Assembly (NCBI GenBank): GCA_903822005.1 | Contig: CAIJNL010000014.1 | Location: 62,001-126,000 of the forward strand | DNA: 64,000 bases | Source: an uncultured Nitrospiraceae bacterium | GTDB lineage: Bacteria > Nitrospirota > Thermodesulfovibrionia > Thermodesulfovibrionales > Dissulfurispiraceae | Direction of reading: 5' to 3' | Shown: positions 61,068 through 64,000 of the stretch, piece after piece | How positions within the stretch are numbered: the first letter of the stretch is position 1 | Layout of the letters: the number at the start of each line of letters is the position of its first letter | Notes under the pieces: generated by a model | What the model saw: the letters and a program-made list of their open reading frames with translations, nothing else | Told to the model about the DNA's origin: nothing | Databases searched by the model: none | Program-made: the position numbers and the translations under genes

Positions 61068-61514
61068 TTACTTCAATTCCACCATCATTATATACGCATC
61101 TTCAATGGGGTTTTTATAATAATTCTTCCTTGTGCTGATAGTGTTGAAACCGAATTTCTCGTATAACCTTATGGCAGCTACATTGTTCGCCCTAACTTCA
61201 AGAAAGAGCTTTACCACCAGTTTCATCCTGAGTCCTGAAATCAGGTCCTGCATAAGCAGCTCCGCAATGCCCTGCTGCCTGTACTCCGGCTTCACCGCAA
61301 TATCGAGCAGCTGACCCTCATCAATGACCTGCCTCGCGATGAAATACCCGGCAATGCTTTCGTTGATCAGGGCCACACGGGTCATCGACTGCCCGGAATA
61401 AAGATCCGAAAGGACCGAGTCCTCGGACCAGGGAGAGGTAAATGAGGACCTCTCAATGACCATTACAGACGGGAGATCCGATACCTGCATGTCGCGGACA
61501 GAGGTTCCCTGCAT
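61068..61514 (-). CDS. rimI: Ribosomal protein alanine N-acetyltransferase RimI
   Basis: The 148-residue GNAT protein has VIERSSFTSPWSEDS, the acetyl-CoA loop PEYRQQGIAELLMQDL, LEVRANNVAAIRLYEKFGF and NYYKNPIEDAYIMMVEL, all RimI hallmarks. RimI acetylates the N-terminal alanine of ribosomal protein S18. It lies 6 bp after tsaB, a common gene pair. Confidence 0.9.
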   Translation of the reverse strand: MQGTSVRDMQVSDLPSVMVIERSSFTSPWSEDSVLSDLYSGQSMTRVALINESIAGYFIARQVIDEGQLLDIAVKPEYRQQGIAELLMQDLISGLRMKLVVKLFLEVRANNVAAIRLYEKFGFNTISTRKNYYKNPIEDAYIMMVELK

Positions 61515-61520
61515 CCCTGC

Positions 61521-62201
61521 CTACCCGAACTTTATCTCGGCTTCCGACCTTCTGTGATAAGCCGGCACTGCCTTCAGCGCGTCAGTGTATTCTTCCCTTA
61601 GGGCCTTCTTCATGCATAGCAGCGCCGCGTTTGCAGGGGAAGGGACCATATGCTGCGGGGCCCCGAAGAGCGCCTTGTCTTTGAGCGTATTCACAATGGC
61701 CTCTTTATATATAAGAGCGCCCTCGCCGATAAATATTGTCTTCGTGTCAATCATTGCAAGCAGCGCATCTATAGACAATGTGCGTTCCTCAACTACCCTT
61801 TCGAATCCTGCATCCGTCCATCTGAAGACAGCGGCATAAATCTCTTTCCTGCGGGCATCAAGCATAGTGCAGACCGGGTATGCGCTGAACGGAATGTTCC
61901 AGGCCATACCCTCTAGAGTAGACACTGTTATCAACTTCTTTCCCGTTGCATAAACAAGCCCTTTAACTGTGCTCAGGCCGACCCTGAGACCGGTAAAAGA
62001 ACCGGGGCCTATCGAGATGCCAAACACATCAATCCCTGAAATGTCAAGGCCTGCTCCCTGGAGTACTCGGTCAATCTCTTTCATTATGCGTTCCGAATGG
62101 GTGACGCGAACATTCAACCGCGACTCGGCAACGAGCTTATCATCATCCATAACAGCGATCCCGCCCATCATTGTAGATGTCTCAACAGCAAGAAGTTTCA
62201 T
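61521..62201 (-). CDS. tsaB: tRNA N6-threonylcarbamoyladenosine complex protein TsaB
   Basis: The 226-residue ASKHA protein begins LLAVETSTMMGGIAVMDDD and has GISIGPGSFTGLRVGLSTVKGL, the TsaB signature. TsaB partners TsaD and TsaE to place t6A on ANN-decoding tRNAs. It overlaps the MFS gene by 4 bp and precedes rimI. Confidence 0.92.
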   Translation of the reverse strand: MKLLAVETSTMMGGIAVMDDDKLVAESRLNVRVTHSERIMKEIDRVLQGAGLDISGIDVFGISIGPGSFTGLRVGLSTVKGLVYATGKKLITVSTLEGMAWNIPFSAYPVCTMLDARRKEIYAAVFRWTDAGFERVVEERTLSIDALLAMIDTKTIFIGEGALIYKEAIVNTLKDKALFGAPQHMVPSPANAALLCMKKALREEYTDALKAVPAYHRRSEAEIKFG

Positions 62202-63424
62202 ACCCCGGCCTCCTCATGATGCCTCGCAAATAACAGAGCAAACAACATGCTGCTTATAATGCATACTGCCGCAAACAGATGCAGTGATTCTAGCGTACCG
62301 AACGCATGCGCCGCAAATCCGATCGCAGAGTTGCCGAGCGGCGCGAAACCCAGAAATACCAGGGTATAAAGACTCATCACCCTGCCCCTTAACGCGTCAG
62401 ACACCGTATGCTGGATAAAACTGTTGCATACAGCAAGAAAGCTGACTATGCCCAAACCAGCAAAGAAGATAAAGAAAAGCGAGAGATAATAGTTGTGCGA
62501 AAAAGAGAGTGCCATTACCGCCATCGCAAAAACATTGGCAGCAGCCGGGATAAACAGGCCCTTTAGCCCGATATCTCCCCTGAAAGCTATAAAAATAGCG
62601 CCGATAAAGGAGCCCGTGCCGGCGGTCGAGACTAGCATGCTCAGCCCGGTAACGCCGGAATTCAGCACCTCCTCTGCAATGACCGGCAGCATGGTTACGT
62701 AAGGGATGCCGAAGAGGCTGAAGATGGTTATCAGCGACATGATATAGAGCACCCTCTTTTCTCTTAGAACAAACCGCCATCCGTCGCCGATGCCCTCCAG
62801 GAAGCCTTTTTCGTTGACTATCGTCTTTTCAACGGCCTTTATCCTGGAAAGCGCAATGACAACAGGCACAAAACTGAGCGCGTTCAGGAAAAAGCAGGCC
62901 GGCATGCTCACACCCGCTATAAGAATACCTGCCATGAGAGGCCCAAGAACACGCGCACCGTTGAAGGCGGCCGAATTCAGGGCTATGGCACTGGTGATGT
63001 TCTTTCTGCCGACCAGGTCCGAAAGCAGCGCCTGCCTGGCAGGCACATCAAAAGCATTCAGCATGCCGAATAAAAAAGCGAGCACCGCGACATGCCATAC
63101 TTCGACAATGTCCAGATAAGTAAGAATGCCGAGCGTAAGCGCGGGGACTATCGAAAGAGCCTGGGTTACAAGGACAATGTTGCGCCGTGGATACCTGTCG
63201 GCGAGCGAGCCGCCTAAAAGCGTAAACAGCAGTATAGGCAAAGAGGCGCAGGATGCAACAAGGCCGAGGTAGAGCGGTGACTTGGTCAGCGAATAAACCA
63301 GCCATCCCTGCGCCACGGAATGCATCCATGTGCCAGAAAGCGAGATGACCTGCCCCAGCCAGAAGAGCCGGAAATCCCGGTTATAAAGCGCCGAAAATCT
63401 TTTTAAGTCGTTGTCAGGCATCAA
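62198..63424 (-). CDS. MFS transporter (MFS_3/EntS-like)
   Basis: The 408-residue protein has about 12 hydrophobic helices and the opening FSALYNRDFRLFWLGQVISL, followed by the GGSLADRYPRRNIVLVTQ loop of the major facilitator A motif. This branch includes EntS-like and putative drug exporters. The substrate is unknown. It is the first gene of the MFS-tsaB-rimI leftward unit. Confidence 0.85.
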   Translation of the reverse strand: MMPDNDLKRFSALYNRDFRLFWLGQVISLSGTWMHSVAQGWLVYSLTKSPLYLGLVASCASLPILLFTLLGGSLADRYPRRNIVLVTQALSIVPALTLGILTYLDIVEVWHVAVLAFLFGMLNAFDVPARQALLSDLVGRKNITSAIALNSAAFNGARVLGPLMAGILIAGVSMPACFFLNALSFVPVVIALSRIKAVEKTIVNEKGFLEGIGDGWRFVLREKRVLYIMSLITIFSLFGIPYVTMLPVIAEEVLNSGVTGLSMLVSTAGTGSFIGAIFIAFRGDIGLKGLFIPAAANVFAMAVMALSFSHNYYLSLFFIFFAGLGIVSFLAVCNSFIQHTVSDALRGRVMSLYTLVFLGFAPLGNSAIGFAAHAFGTLESLHLFAAVCIISSMLFALLFARHHEEAGV

Positions 63425-63557
63425 TTATGAGTATAACGCATGGTCACGGGAAAAGAGTACGCTGTGATAAGACATATACTGACAGCTCATTTTGGTAAAA
63501 AAAGCCCCCGGAATTGACAAAACCCTGCGAGGTATAGTTTAATAAATGCTCGTTTTC

Positions 63558-63633
63558 GGGCGGTTAGCTCAGCTGGGAGAGCGCAGCCCTTACAAGGCTG
63601 ATGTCACAGGTTCGATCCCTGTACCGCCTACCA
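63558..63633 (+). tRNA. tRNA-Val (anticodon TAC)
   Basis: A 76-nt cloverleaf with acceptor GGGCGGT/ACCGCCT (first pair G-U), D-arm GCTCAGCTGGGAGAGC, anticodon loop CTTACAA (TAC), T-arm with GGTTCGATCC, and encoded CCA. Confidence 0.95.
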
Positions 63634-63666
63634 TTTATTTTAGTTTATGAAGTGCAATACCGCTTT

Positions 63667-63743
63667 GGGGCGGTAGTTCAGCTGGTTAGAACGCATGCCT
63701 GTCACGCATGAGGTCGCGGGTTCGAGTCCCGTCCGCCCCGCCA
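63667..63743 (+). tRNA. tRNA-Asp (anticodon GTC)
   Basis: A 77-nt cloverleaf with acceptor GGGGCGG/CCGCCCC, D-arm GTTCAGCTGGTTAGAAC, anticodon loop CTGTCAC (GTC), T-arm GGGTTCGAGTCCC, discriminator G and encoded CCA. It lies 33 bp after tRNA-Val and is probably co-transcribed. Confidence 0.95.
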
Positions 63744-63913
63744 TTTCTCACATCCCCCTTTATTATCCCATTGTGAATCTGAGTGTGGTAGAATGTCTTG
63801 GGCAGTTTTCTATCCTCATCAATGCCCGACATTCGATCCACAATAGATAACTTGACATTGGTTATAGCACTTGATCAATCATATATAATATATAAGATAA
63901 GGAGATCAGAATA

Positions 63914-64000
63914 ATGACGAGTCATGCAGCCGAATTGGAGCAGTTGTTATCGCAGGCAATTGAGTTTCACGTTCACACAGGTCCCGACGGCAAAACGCCC
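63914..64000 (+). CDS. Start of an amidohydrolase-like protein, 3' end off window
   Basis: An ATG with AAGGAG 10 bp upstream opens 29 codons to the window edge. The visible end FHVHTGPDGKTP has the HxH metal motif with TGPD, as in amidohydrolase-type and DUF6282-like proteins. Too little is present for a firm call. The upstream spacer 63744-63913 contains TTGACA and TATAAT-like words at non-ideal spacing. Confidence 0.55.
   Translation, partial: MTSHAAELEQLLSQAIEFHVHTGPDGKTP

Noticed and set aside
63558-63743. tRNA pair as an integration site
   Set aside because: No integrase, no repeat of the tRNA 3' end and no foreign-looking genes are seen beside it within the window.
1-64000. CRISPR array or insertion sequence
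   Set aside because: No regularly spaced short repeats and no transposase or integrase reading frame were found on either strand; the only dispersed repeats are the intergenic elements listed.

Overview
The window looks like a chromosome segment of a Gram-negative, probably anaerobic bacterium. Evidence is a complete mraZ-to-ftsZ division/cell-wall cluster with FtsA, FtsQ and FtsL, a sigma-54 activator with its promoter, soluble GlcD/GlcF-type dehydrogenases with CCG domains, and nickel-pincer cofactor genes. The gene content would fit Nitrospirota or a Desulfobacterota-type lineage, but I cannot settle the phylum by reading.

Layout. 1-5141: a hydroxy-acid or sugar-acid catabolic locus (LarA-like nickel-pincer isomerase, galactarate/altronate-type dehydratase) read leftward, with a divergent PrpR-N/sigma-54 activator. 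The spacer holds a sigma-54 promoter match and an upstream inverted repeat. 5142-10830: scpA, small membrane/envelope genes, an FKBP-type isomerase, a spermidine-synthase-like membrane fusion and a tiny basic Cys/His protein. 10920-19276: aspartate-centred genes. Rightward are an Asp/Glu racemase, aspartase and a dicarboxylate/amino-acid symporter. Leftward is a four-gene run of iminosuccinate-reductase-like OCD protein, D-hydroxyaspartate-dehydratase-like protein, threonine-synthase-like protein and D-cysteine-desulfhydrase-like protein. 19384-39523: a radical SAM gene and the dcw cluster, read leftward from one near-consensus promoter overlapped by three MraZ boxes. It contains a D,D-carboxypeptidase gene between mraY and murD and has no murB. 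39524-43700: an accessory island with two PIN-toxin modules, a YoeB relic, a truncated dinD joined to a BRO/DinD-like gene, a possible HEPN protein and an internally deleted restriction-modification relic. 43751-45900: bioF and small genes. 45936-58483: a second carbohydrate-acid catabolic block made of a TIM-barrel isomerase plus transketolase, a GlcD/GlcE-like/GlcF set, PdxA2 plus a four-carbon acid sugar kinase, and a hybrid sensor kinase. 58922-63424: gpsA, larB, then tsaB-rimI and an MFS exporter. The end holds tRNA-Val, tRNA-Asp and the start of an amidohydrolase-like gene.

How it fits together. Most accessory metabolism handles C3-C6 hydroxy acids and aspartate-type amino acids. LarB makes the cofactor that the LarA-like enzyme at the left edge should need. 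The transketolase unit and the glc unit carry homologous promoter-leader-terminator regions (49338-49506 and 53829-54003), which suggests shared control by attenuation. A structured intergenic repeat occurs three times (5155-5299, 58597-58844, 60688-61018).
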